A stretch of 64,000 nt of DNA from Acanthopleura granulata (Eukaryota > Mollusca > Polyplacophora > Chitonida > Chitonidae): contig JABBOT010000039.1 of assembly GCA_016165875.1 (NCBI GenBank), forward strand, positions 2,673,636 through 2,737,635, given 5' to 3'. Positions 40,115-52,700 of this stretch are shown in pieces. The position numbers and the translations under genes were made by a program. Every line of letters begins with the position of its first letter. Position 1 is the first letter of the stretch. The notes under the pieces were generated by a model, which had not been told where the DNA came from, did not search any database, and saw nothing but the letters and a program-made list of their open reading frames with translations.

Positions 40115-40246
40115 GACATTTTAAATACATATGTAACTGTTAGTACACGGTAGTGAACATGTATTCCGCTATACCCGTATGACATTTTAAATACATATGT
40201 AACTGTTAGTACACGGTAGTGAACATGTATTCCGCTATACCCGTAT
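40115..40246 (+). repeat. 66-bp tandem duplication in U9
   Basis: The block beginning 'gacattttaaatacatatg' and ending 'atacccgtat' occurs twice without a spacer (40115-40180 and 40181-40246). It is found only in this unit, so it is recent. Confidence 0.95.
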
Positions 40247-40488
40247 GAATCTGGGCTATCGCATTTAACAGGTAGTCTTAGGAGTGTATTTTTCAGTAAT
40301 TCATATGTAAATGTTTGGAAACTCTCTTGCTGTAGTGGTGTACTTCAACTACTGGTCGTGTATTCTACTTGTGTGCTGTCGAGGTATAATCTGAATTGGT
40401 ACTGTAGTTGCATACTCCAGCCATACTCTAGTTTTGTAGAGTGCTTTAGTACCACAGTTGTACACTCAACTTTCATAACCAGACCTCT

Positions 40489-43400
40489 GGCTCAAGTCCC
40501 TGTGCAGTCTTATACTCTGCATGCGTACAGCTGTGTATTCTAGATATGTACTACGTGACATCCTGTCTGATATGAGGACTTCCGGTCTCTAATAACATAT
40601 ACTTGAAGCACTTTCAGTTACTCACTTGTGAAAAATTCAGTGCTTGTATTCACGTTATAACATTATTATGATGTAGGTAAAAAAGATCCGGTAAAAAATG
40701 AAACCAAAAAAGTGCAGTTATAGTGTTATTGGTATCATTACTTTATGTGTGTTATAAATGTTTTATTTTTTACAAATGATTTTAATGGTCGATATTTGGT
40801 AAACTTTTATTGCTACTGTGGGCGAATCTTATATTTGAGTGTAGTAAAATTGATAAAGGTACAATTGTGGATTAATTGTTTGTCTTCGTCTGTATATAGA
40901 TATAAATATAAATATGAAATGAATTTTAAAAATATATAAATCACATTTTATATTATTTTGGTATAGAAGCACACTAATCGCATGTGTACAAAATCACCAG
41001 AGTGAAAATCAGATGAATGCTTATTTAAGTTGTTTGCATATATTTGTCAACGTGCTACTCGGTGTACTGGGATTATACTACTCGAATGAAATCAGACTTT
41101 TTCATCATTAAACATAGACAAATGTCACTTAAAAGAAAAGGCAACAGGTAATTTAACCTTACTGACTTCGGAAGAGGCAGTTGTAGCCATTTTTGTGTGA
41201 CTTGCTTGTTATAGCTTTACAGATCTTTTAATCTGCAATTCTTACGACATAACAGTTGCCCGTTAACACTAAGTATGTAGATGTATTGTCAAAATTCTTT
41301 GTTTCCTTCGGATTAAGTTAGCTTTTAGTGCCTATGTGGTCATTTTACGCTACCGTTTCCATTCCTGAATATTTTCATGCTCAGAAATCTAACCAAAACT
41401 GATGTGTGCACATTCTCAATTGCAGGGCAAGAAATCGTTCTAGAGCAGATGCTAGAGAACATATAGGACTAAGCACACAAGGGAAACGTTCTAACGTCAC
41501 AGCACACGTCTACGAAAATGTCGCTGATCAACAACGCGGAGTCAACAATCCAACGTACCCAGCGTCCTCAGTACTACCGGATGTGTTAAGTGCCACCTCA
41601 CACCTCCCGTTCAGCACGGCCGACGGCTACGAGGAGGTTGACTTGCCACCGCAGGCAGAACAGGAAAATGATCCGGACACTTTGTATAGCTTGGCCGGGA
41701 ATATTGAAGGACGGAAACCTAGAGGAAGTAGTAAATACAAGAATCTTTATTCCAATAACAAGATTGCAGATAATAAAAGAAAGGAACTAGCTGCAAAGAA
41801 AACTGACATTTCAGACACTTTCCCGAGCGATTCCACATACAACGTTTTATCCAAACCCCACCTGAAACCTTCCGCTGCTGCTGACAACACCCCAGACAAT
41901 TACAACACTCTTTATGATATGAACTTAAAACCGACCAATGAACGTCCAAGTGTCCTTCAGCCCGGACAGATAGGACACGGAAGTCCACATTTGAAGCGTG
42001 ACGTCGAATACGATACAACATATAGTGCTGCGAGACGAGGTGAAGACAAAGGCGTACCACAGAAAGGCAATGGTCAGCAGAATGGCAGTGACTATCATGA
42101 AGTAAAATTGCACAGTTTGAAAGCAGCTGTTGACAATCACATATAATCGGGTATAAAACATGGGAACAGTGAAGAAGTGTCAAATATTCTATCGACACTC
42201 TGGTGTTGAAAATAATGACGTTAGTAAATTTTGACTGCTTTAGTACTTATAGATGTATTCCTTGTTGTGGAAAGCCAGTCAGAGATGACTGGCGCCATGT
42301 GTAACATACATATTGTGTTGTGTGGCCAACATTATGTTCTGTTACAGGACTGATTATACGTATCGGGTTGTCTCGAAATATTATTGGTTTAAACATATTT
42401 TACTTAGATATGGAACAAAGTTAATCGTTACAGGCTTATATTATTCATCCGTTTTCATATAGGAGTAACATAGGGCGATGCTGGTTAAAATGATTCGAGA
42501 TAGCCAGCTAGGAATGATACCAAACAGAAGAATACCAGTGTGACAGACACGAAAACTGAAAGGCCTTTGTTCAAAGATACAAAGACATTGTACACAGTGT
42601 AAAGATACCACTATCGCAGAGGAAAAATGATAAACAAATGGCTTGTACAAGTCTCAGAGAGCCATATTCTTTACTCAAGATCAAACGTGAAGACGCTTGA
42701 ATAAGTTCAATACATATATTTGAAGAATATAAACAAACAGTGCGACTTACAATATTATACAAGAACAATACATAAAATTCCAAAATATATAGTTTCTAAA
42801 AGATTACAGTTCAAATCCTGGTGGATTATCCTCCAAAGGCGAATCAAGCCACGTAAATTGAATTTCACAGTTCATGTGAACTCTTGAATCGGAGGATGAC
42901 AATGGCCCTCAAGTGATCAACGGTATAGTGGGTACCGCACGCCGACGATGGTTTATACCCCCCGGTCCGTCAAGGTACACTTCCCAGGGGGGACTGTTAG
43001 ATTATAGCGTCTGGACTGCTCAGCTGGCGATGTATGTTTCAATTTTCGCACTTAAAGTCACTTCCTCTGTAAACTTTGGATGACAAATAGGTAATCGCGC
43101 CAAAGGGACATGAGCGATGCAACCTCCAAAATAACGTGTTTAGAAAAATAGCAAGTGGCGAAACACAAGCTCACAAAATTCGACAAACAGAAAAATGGAG
43201 TACAAAATGACGAATGTCGAATGGTGTGAAAGCCGAGTTTCAATAAATATCGAAATCTTTTCGTGGACTTAAATAAATATGACTGCCAAACTTTCTAACT
43301 TCGGTGCTCATATTTATAGACTAACGTAAAGAAAATTCTGGGTGGTTTGATCGAAAACATGTTTATAACATGGGTCCATCTTTTCAGAATGTACGCTCTA

Positions 43401-45138
43401 TGTAAAGTGACTCTAAATTTATGAAAACAAAAGCCCCGAGAAGGCGGCACTGAATTCAAGTACAGGCTCTAACGTGTACAGCTGTCAAAATCTAGGCCAG
43501 ACACTGACCCAGTTAGCGCATAAACAGATAAAACAAATATAGTACAATATTTTAAGGACAGGGCGTATTTTTGAAATGTGTTTTGTATCACAATACTTTT
43601 CTTCAATGTGTACCCATTGTTTAACCACGCGCATTGGCGCATTTGTCGATCTAATGTGTACACTGAAAACGTTGAAGAATATTGGTATTGCACAAAGTAT
43701 GTACATGTATTTATTTCTTTCCTGAATTGGTGTTTCACGTCATACTCGACGGGTGTTACATCAATGTCGGTCTCCACGCCTAGATTCAAGAATATTTCAC
43801 ATATACGACGGCGGTCAGCGTGGTGGAAGGAAAGCGAAAATAGCCCAGGGGAAATTCACGACCATCCATAGATAGCTAGCATATCTTCCCAAGTAGGGCC
43901 CGATTTCATTTCTTTATCTGATTGGTGTTTTACGCCTTACTCGAGAATATTTCACTTATACAACGGCGGTCAGCATTATGATGGGAGGAAACCGGGCAGA
44001 GCCCTGGGGAAACCCACAAGCCTCCACAGGTTGCTGGCAGACCTTTCCCACGTACAGCCAGATAGGAAACCAGTAACAGCCCGAGTTCAATTCAGAGGGA
44101 TTTCATCGGCGGGAGGCTCATGGGTCATTTCTATGGGCGAGTATGCTAACCATTTGGCGATGGCGGCCCCCTAGGACAAAGAACAATAAAATATTTTTTG
44201 TTTCCTGTTTTTCTTCATTTTTGTCATCACCTCACTAATGTATATATACATATATTACAATGTTATTTATAAGTGTTCGATACCAGATATTTTGTGTTTT
44301 TCTCATTCTTAATTATTTCTGAAGTCTGATATTTTAGACATGAATGCAACAGGAAGTAAACCGTACTCAACCATTATTTAGAAGTACCAGTATGAATGTG
44401 GGCTATGTTGTCTTTCGGAACGTGTTTTGTTTTGTTAAGTAATCGCTAAGTAAGCACAGTTTGCGTTTGTGTGGTGGAAGGAAAGTGGAAATAGTCCGGG
44501 AGAATCCCACAACCATCCACAAGCTGCTGGCAGATCTCCCACTTAGGGGGCAGGAAGGCAGCGTATGTTGGACTTGAATTCAGAGCGACCTCACTGGTTA
44601 GAGGCTACTGGGTCATTGTTCTGGCATAGTACGCTAAGCATTGGGCCATGGAGGAACGGCGGACGAAGAACATGCAATTCTGTGTTTTTCTTTTCTTGTG
44701 TGTGTGTGTTGTTTTTTTTATTGTTTGTTTACCATCACCTTACTTATATATATACATGCATTGTGGTTGTATTTGTGAATGTTTGGTACCAAATATTTTG
44801 TATCATTAATCTATATTATTGCTGGAGTCTGACATTTTAAATACATATGTAACTGTTAGTACACGGTAGTGAACATGTATTCCGCTATACCCGTATGAAT
44901 CTGGGCTATCGCATTTAACAGGTAGTCTTAGGAGTGTATTTTTCAGTAATTCATATGTAAATGTTTGGAAACTCTCTTGCTGTAGTGGTGTACTGCAACT
45001 ACTGGTCGTGTATTCTACTTGTGTGCTGTCGAGGTATAATCTGAATTGGTACTGTAGTTGCATACTCCAGCCATACTCTAGTTTTGTAGAGTGCTTTTGT
45101 ACCACAGTTGTATACTCAACTTTCATAACCAGACCTCT
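40489..45138 (+). repeat. Tandem array unit U10
   Basis: Unit of 4650 bp with intact exon. The SINE nest is at about 43723-44673. From here on the boundary motif reads 'ggctcaag' instead of 'cgctcaag', marking a U10-U12 subgroup. Confidence 0.95.
41426..42146 (+). CDS. Terminal exon for a tyrosine-motif receptor tail, copy 10
   Basis: Intact acceptor and frame (TAA 42144-42146). It differs from the common form at residue 16 (Asp to Ser) and has Arg-Gly at 37-38. The first roughly 200 bp and the upstream intron closely match copy 12, more so than copy 11 does. Confidence 0.65.
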
Positions 45139-48100
45139 GGCTCAAGTCCCTGTGCAGTCTTATACTCTGCATGCGTACAGCTGTGTATTCTAGATATGTA
45201 CTACGTGACATCCTGTCTGATATGAGGACTTCCGGTCTCTAATAACATATACTTGAAGCACTTTCAGTTACTCACTTGTGAAAAATTCAGTGCTTGTATT
45301 CACGTTATAACATTATTATGATGTAGGTAAAAAAGATCCGGTAAAAAATGAAACCAAAAAAGTGCAGTTATAGTCTTATTGGTATCATTACTTTATGTGT
45401 GTTATAAATGTTTTATTTTTTACAAATGATTTTAATGGTCGATATTTGGTAAACTTTTATTGCTACTGTGGGCGAATCTTATATTTGAGTGTAGTAAAAT
45501 TGATAAAGGTACAATTGTGGATTAATTGTTTGTCTTCGCCTGTATATAGATATAAATATAAATATGAAATGAATTTTAAAAATATATAAATCACATTTTA
45601 TATTATTTTGGTATAGAAGCACACTAATCGCATGTGTACAAAATCACCAGAGTGAAAATCAGATGAATGCTTATTTAAGTTGTTTGCATATATTTGTCAA
45701 CGTACTACTCGGTGTACTGGGAATATACTACTCGAATGAAATCAGACTTTTTCATCATTAAACATAGACAAATGTCACTTAAAAGAAAAGGCAACAGGTA
45801 ATTTAACCTTACTGACTTCGGAAGAGGCAGCTGTAGCCATTTTTGTGTGACTTGCTTGTTATAGCTTTACAGATCTTTTAATCTGCAATTCTTACGACAT
45901 AACAGTTGCCCGTTAACACTAAGTATGTAGATGTATTGTCAAAATTCTTTGTTTCCTTCGGAATAAGTTAGCTTTTAGTGCCTATGTGGTCATTTTACGC
46001 TACCGTTTCCATTCCTGAATATTTTCATGCTCAGAAATCTAACCAAAACTGATGTGTGCACATTCTCAATTGCACGGCAAGAAATCGTTCTAGAGCAGAT
46101 GCTAGAGAACATATAGGACTAAACACACAAGGGAAACGTTCTAACGTCACAGCACACGTTTACGAAAATGTCGCTGATCAACAACGCGGAGTCAACAATC
46201 CAACGTACCCAGCGTCCTCAGTACTACCGGACGTGTTAAGTGCCACCTCACACCTCCCGTTCAGCACGGCCGACGGCTACGAGGAGGTTGACTTGCCACC
46301 GCAGACAGAACAGGAAAATGATCCGGACACTTTGTATAGCTTGGCCGGGAATATTGAAGGACGGAAACCTAGAGGAAGTAGTAAATACAAGAATCTTTAT
46401 TCCAATAACAAGATTGCAGATAATAAAAGAAAAGAACTAGCTGCAAAGAAAACTGACATTTCAGACACTTTCCCGAGCGATTCCACATACAACGTTTTAT
46501 CCAAACCCCACCTGAAACCTTCCGCTGCTGCTGACAACACCCCAGACAATTACAACACTCTTTATGATATGAACTTAAAACCGACCAATGAACGTCCAAG
46601 TGTCCTTCAGCCCGGACAGATAGGACACGGAAGTCCACATTTGAAGCGTGACGTCGAATACGATACAACATATAGTGCTGCGAGACCAGGTGAAGACAAA
46701 GGCGTACCACAGAGAGGCAATGGTCAGCAGAATGCCAGTGACTATCATGAAGTAAAATTGCACAGTTTGAAAGCAGCTGTTGACAATCACATATAATCGG
46801 GTATAAAACATGGGAACAGTGAAGAAGTGTCAAATATTCTATCGACACTCTGCTGTTGAAAATAATGACGTTAGTAAATTTTGACTGCTTTAGTACTTAT
46901 AGATGTATTCCTTGTTGTGGAAAGCCAGTCAGAGATGACTGGCGCCATGTGTAACATACATATTGTGTTGTGTGGCCAACATTATATTCTGTTACAGGAC
47001 TGATTATACGTATCGGGTTGTCTCGAAATATTATTGGTTTAAACATATTTTACTTAGATATGGAACAAAGTTAATCGTTACAGGCTTATATTATTCATCC
47101 GTTTTCATATAGGAGTAACATAGGGCCATGCTGGTTAAAATGATTCCAGATAGCGAGCTAGGAATGATACCAAAGAGAAGAATACCAGTGTGACAGACAC
47201 GAAAACTGAAAGGCCTTGGTTCAAAGATACAAAGACATTGTACACAGTGTAAAGATATCACTATCGCAGAGGAAAAATGATAAACAAATGGCTTGTACAA
47301 GTCTCAGAGAGCCATATTCTTTACTCAAGATCAAACGTGAAGACGCTTGAATAAGTTCAATACATATATTTGAAGAATATAAACAAACAGTGCGACTTAC
47401 AATATTATACAAGAACAATACATAAAATTACAAAATATATAGTTTCTAAAAGATTACAGTTCAAATCCTGGTGGATTATCCTCCAAAGGCGAATCAAGCC
47501 ACGTAAATTGAATTTCACAGTTCATGTGAACTCTTGAATCGGAGGATGACAATGGCCCTCAAGTGATCAACGGTATAGTGGGTACCGCACGCCGACGATG
47601 GTTTATACCCCCCGGTCCGTCAAGGTACACTTCCCAGGGGGGACTGTTAGACTATAGCGTCTGTACTGCTCAGCTGGCGATGTATGTTTCAATTTTCGCA
47701 CTTAAAGTCACTTCCTCTGTAAACTTTGGATGACAAATAGGTAATCGCGCCAAAGGGACATGAGCAATGCAACCTCCAAAATAACGTGTTTAGAAAAATA
47801 GCAAGTGGCGAAACACAAGCTCACAAAATTCGACAAACAGAAAAATGGAGTACAAAATGACGAATGTCGAATGGTGTGAAAGCCGAGTTTCAATAAATAT
47901 CGAAATCCTCACGTGGACTTAAATAAATATGACTGCCAAACTTTCTAACTTCGGTGCTCATATTTATAGACTAACGTAAAGAAAATTCTGGGTGGTTTGA
48001 TCGAAAACATGTTTATAACATGGGTCCATCTTTTCAGAATGTACGCTCTATGTAAAGTGACTCTAAATTTATGAAAACAAAAGCCCCGAGAAGGCGGGAC

Positions 48101-49788
48101 TGAATTCAAGTACAGGCTCTAACGTGTACAGCTGTCAAAATCTAGGCCAGACACTGACCCAGTTAGCGCATAAACAGATAAAACAAATATAGTACAATAT
48201 TTTAAGGACAGGGCGTATTTTTGAAATGTGTTTTGTATCACAATACTTTTCTTCAATGTGTACCCATTGTTTAACCACGCGCATTGGCGCATTTGTCGAT
48301 CTAATGTGTAAACTGAAAACGTTGAAGAATGTGGGTATTGCACAAAGTATGTACATGTATTTATTTCTTTCCTGAATTGGTGTTTCACGTCATACTCGAC
48401 GGGTGTTACATCAATGTCGGTCTCCACGCCTAGATTCAAGAATATTTCACGTATACGACGGCGGTCAACGTGGTGGAAGGAAAGCGAAAATAGCCCAGGG
48501 GAAATTCACGACCATCCATAGATTTCCAGCATATCTTCCCAAGTAGGGCTCGATTTCATTTCTTTATCTGATTGGTGTTTTACGCCTTACTCGAGAATAT
48601 TTCACTTATACAACGGCGGTCAGCATTATGATGGGAAGAAACCGGGCAGAGCCCTGGGGAAACCCACAAGCCTCCACAGGTTGCTGGCAGACATTTCCCA
48701 CGTACAACCAGATAGGAAACCAGTATCAGCCCGAGTTCAATTCAGAGGGATTTCATCGGCGGGAGGCTCATGGGTCATTTCTATGGGCGAGTATGCTAAC
48801 CATTTGGCGATGGCGGCCCCCTAGGACAAAGAACAATAAAATATTTTTTGTTTCCTTTTTTTCTTCATTTTTGTCATCACCTCACTAATGTATATATACA
48901 TATATTACAATGTTATTTATAAGTGTTCGATACCAGATATTTTGTGTTTTTCTCATTCTTAATTATTTCTGAAGTCTGATATTTTAGACATGAATGCAAC
49001 AGGAAGTAAACCGTACTCAACCATTATTTAGAAGTACCAGTATGAATGTGGGCTATGTTGTCTTTCGGAACGTGTTTTGTTTTGTTAAGTAATCGCTAAG
49101 TAAGCACAGTTTGCGTTTGTGTGGTGGAAGGAAAGTGGAAATAGTCCGGGAGAATCCCACAACCATCCACAAGCTGCTGGCAGATCTCCCACTTAGGGGG
49201 CAGGAAGGCAGCGTATGTTGGACTTGAATTCAGAGCGACCTCACTGGTTAGAGGCTACTGGGTCATTGTTCTGGCATAGTACGCTAAGCATTGGGCCATG
49301 GAGGAACGGCGGACGAAGAACATGCAATTCTGTGTTTTTCTTTTCTTGTGTGTGTGTGTTGTTTTTTTTGTTGTTTGTTTACCATCACCTTACTTATATA
49401 TATACATGCATTGTGGTTGTATTTGTGAATGTTTGGTACCAAATATTTTGTATCATTAATCTATATTATTGCTGGAGTCTGACATTTTAAATACATATGT
49501 AACTGTTAGTACACGGTAGTGAACATGTATTCCGCTATACCCGTATGAATCTGGGCTATCGCATTTAACAGGTAGTCTTAGGAGTGTATTTTTCAGTAAT
49601 TCATATGTAAATGTTTGGAAACTCTCTTGCTGTAGTGGTGTACTTCAACTACTGGTCGTGTATTCTACTTGTGTGCTGTCGAGGTATAATCTGAATTGGT
49701 ACTGTAGTTGCATACTCCAGCCATACTCTAGTTTTGTAGAGTGCTTTTGTACCACAGTTGTATACTCAACTTTCATAACCAGACCTCT
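45139..49788 (+). repeat. Tandem array unit U11
   Basis: Unit of exactly the same length as U10 (4650 bp) and very similar to it. The SINE nest is at about 48373-49323. The exon frame is open but its splice acceptor is mutated. Confidence 0.95.
46076..46796 (+). pseudogene. Receptor-tail exon copy 11, open frame but splice acceptor mutated
   Basis: The frame is open to TAA 46794-46796 and all twelve tyrosines are kept, but the acceptor reads 'ttgcac' instead of 'ttgcag' (G to C at 46075). Without AG this exon should not be spliced at the usual place. No nearby in-frame AG is obvious upstream. Coding changes: Asp16 to Asn, Ala77 to Thr, Arg204 to Pro, Lys213 to Arg, Gly220 to Ala. Called a pseudogene only because of the acceptor; a cryptic acceptor cannot be excluded. 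Confidence 0.6.
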
Positions 49789-52700
49789 GGCTCAAGTCCC
49801 TGTGCAGTCTTATACTCTGCATGCGTACAGCTGTGTATTCTAGATATGTATTAGGTGACATCCTGTCTGATATGAGGACTTCCGGTCTCTAATAGCATAT
49901 ACTTGAAGCACTTTCAGTTACTCACTTGTGAAAAATTCAGTGCTTGTATTCACGTTATAACATTATTATGATGTAGGTTAAAAAGATCCGGTAAAAAATG
50001 AAACCAAAAAAGTGCAGTTATAGTCTTATTGGTATCATTACTTTATGTGTGTTATAAATGTTTTATTTTTTACAAATGATTTTAATGGTCGATATTTGGT
50101 AAACTTTTATTGCTACTGTGGGCGAATCTTATATTTGAGTGTAGTAAAATTGATAAAGGTACAATTGTGGATTAATTGTTTGTCTTCGTCTGTATATAGA
50201 TATAAATATAAATATGAAATGAATTTTAAAAATATATAAATCACATTTTATATTATTTTGGTATAGAAGCACACTAATCGCATGTGTACAAAATCACCAG
50301 AGTGAAAATCAGATGAATGCTTATTTAAGTTGTTTGCATATATTTGTCAACGTGCTACTCGGTGTACTGGGATTATACTACTCGAATGAAATCAGACTTT
50401 TTCATCATTAAACATAGACAAATGTCACTTAAAAGAAAAGGCAACAGGTAATTTAACCTTACTGACTTCGGAAGAGGCAGCTGTAGCCATTTTTGTGTGA
50501 CTTGCTTGTTATAGCTTTACAGATCTTTTAATCTGCAATTCTTACGACATAACAGTTGCCCGTTAACACTAAGTATGTAGATGTATTGTCAAAATTCTTT
50601 GTTTCCTTCGGATTAAGTTAGCTTTTAGTGCCTATGTGGTCATTTTACGCTACCGTTTCCATTCCTGAATATTTTCATGCTCAGAAATCTAACCAAAACT
50701 GATGTGTGCACATTCTCAATTGCAGGGCAAGAAATCGTTCTAGAGCAGATGCTAGAGAACATATAGGACTAAACACACAAGGGAAACGTTCTAACGTCAC
50801 AGCACACGTCTACGAAAATGTCGCTGATCAACAACGCGGAGTCAACAATCCAACGTACCCAGCGTCCTCAGTACTACCGGATGTGTTAAGTGCCACCTCA
50901 CACCTCCCGTTCAGCACGGCCGACGGATATGAGGAAGTTGACTTGCCACCGCAGGCAAAACAGGAAAATGATCCAGACACTTTGTATAGCTTGGCCGGGA
51001 ATATTGAAGAGCGGATACCTGGAGAAAGTAGTAAATACAAGAATCTTTATTCGAATAACAAGGTTGCGGATAATAAAAGAAAACAACTGGCTGCGAAGAA
51101 AACTCACGTTTCAGACACTTTCTCGAGCGATTCCACATACAACGTTTTATCCAAACCTCACCTGAAACCTTCCGCTGCTGCTGACAACACCCCAGACAAT
51201 TACAACACTCTTTATGACATGGACTTAAAACCGACCAATGAACGTTCAAGTGTCTTTCAGCCCGGACAGATCAGACACGGAAGTCCACATTTGAAGCTTG
51301 ACGTCGAATACGATACAACATATAGTGCTGCGAGGCGAAGTGAAGACAAAGGCGTACCACAGAGAGGCAATGGTCAGCAGAATGGCGGTGACTATGATGA
51401 ATTAAAATTGCAGAGTTTGAAAGCAGCTGTTGACAATCATGTATAATCGGGTGTAAAACATGGGAACAGTGAAGAAGTGTCAAATATTCTATCGACACTC
51501 TGGTGTTGAAAACAATGACGTTAGTAAATTTTGACTGCTTTAGTACTTATAGATGTATTCCTTGTTGTGGAAAGCCAGTCAGAGATGACTGGAGCCATGT
51601 GTAACATATACATATTGTGTTGTGTGGCGAACATTATGTTCTGTTACAGGACTGATTATACGTATCGGGTTGTCTCGAAATATTATTGGTTTAAACATAT
51701 TTTACTTAGATATGGAACAAAGTTAAGGGTTACAGGCTGATATTATTCATCCGTTTTCATATAGGAATAACATAGGACGATGGTGGTTAAAATGATTCGA
51801 GATAGCAAGTGAGGAACGATCCCAAACAAAAGAATAACAGTGTGACAGACACGAAAACTGAAAGGCGTTTGCTCAAAGATACAAAGACATTGTACAAAGT
51901 GTAAAGATACCACTATCGCAGAGGAAAAATGATAAACAAATGGCTTGTACAAGTCTCAGAGAGCGATATTCTTTACTCAAGATCAAGCGTGAAGACGCTT
52001 GAATAAATTCAATACATATATTTAAAAAATATAAACAAACAGTGCGACTTACAATATTATACAAGAACAAGACATAAAATTACAAAATATATAGTTTCTA
52101 AAGGATTACAGTCCAAATCCTGGTGGAACATCTTCCAAAGGCGAATCAAGCCACGTAAAATGAATTTCACAGTTCATGTGAACTCTTGAATCGGAGGATG
52201 ACAATGGCCTCCAAGTGATGAACGGTATAGTGGGTACCGCACTCTAAATTTATAAAAACAAAAGCCCCGAGAATTGAATTCTAGTACAGGCTCTAACGTG
52301 TACAGCTGTAAAAACCTAGGCCAGACACTGACCCAGTTAGCGCATAAACAGATAAAACAAATATAATACAATATTTTGAGGACAGGGTATATTTTTGAAA
52401 TGTATTTTGTATCCCAATATTTTTCTTCAATGCGTACCCATTGTTTATTCACGCGCATTGGCGCATTTGTCGATCTCTTGTGTAAACTGAAAACGTTGAA
52501 GAATGTGCACATTGCACAAAGTATATACATGTATTTATTTCTTTACTGAATTGGTGTTTTACGTCATACTCGACGGGTGTTACATCAATGTCGGTCTCCA
52601 CGCCTAGATTCAAGAATACTTCACATATACGACGGCGGTCAGCGTGGTGGAAGGAAAGCGAAAATAGCCCAGAGTAAATTCACGACCATCCATAGGTTGC

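Larger units (their letters stand above)
35779..40488 (+). repeat. Tandem array unit U9
   Basis: Longest unit, 4710 bp. The SINE nest is at about 39007-39957. The extra length is mostly a 66-bp tandem duplication at 40115-40246. Its exon shares two amino-acid variants with U7. Confidence 0.95.
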
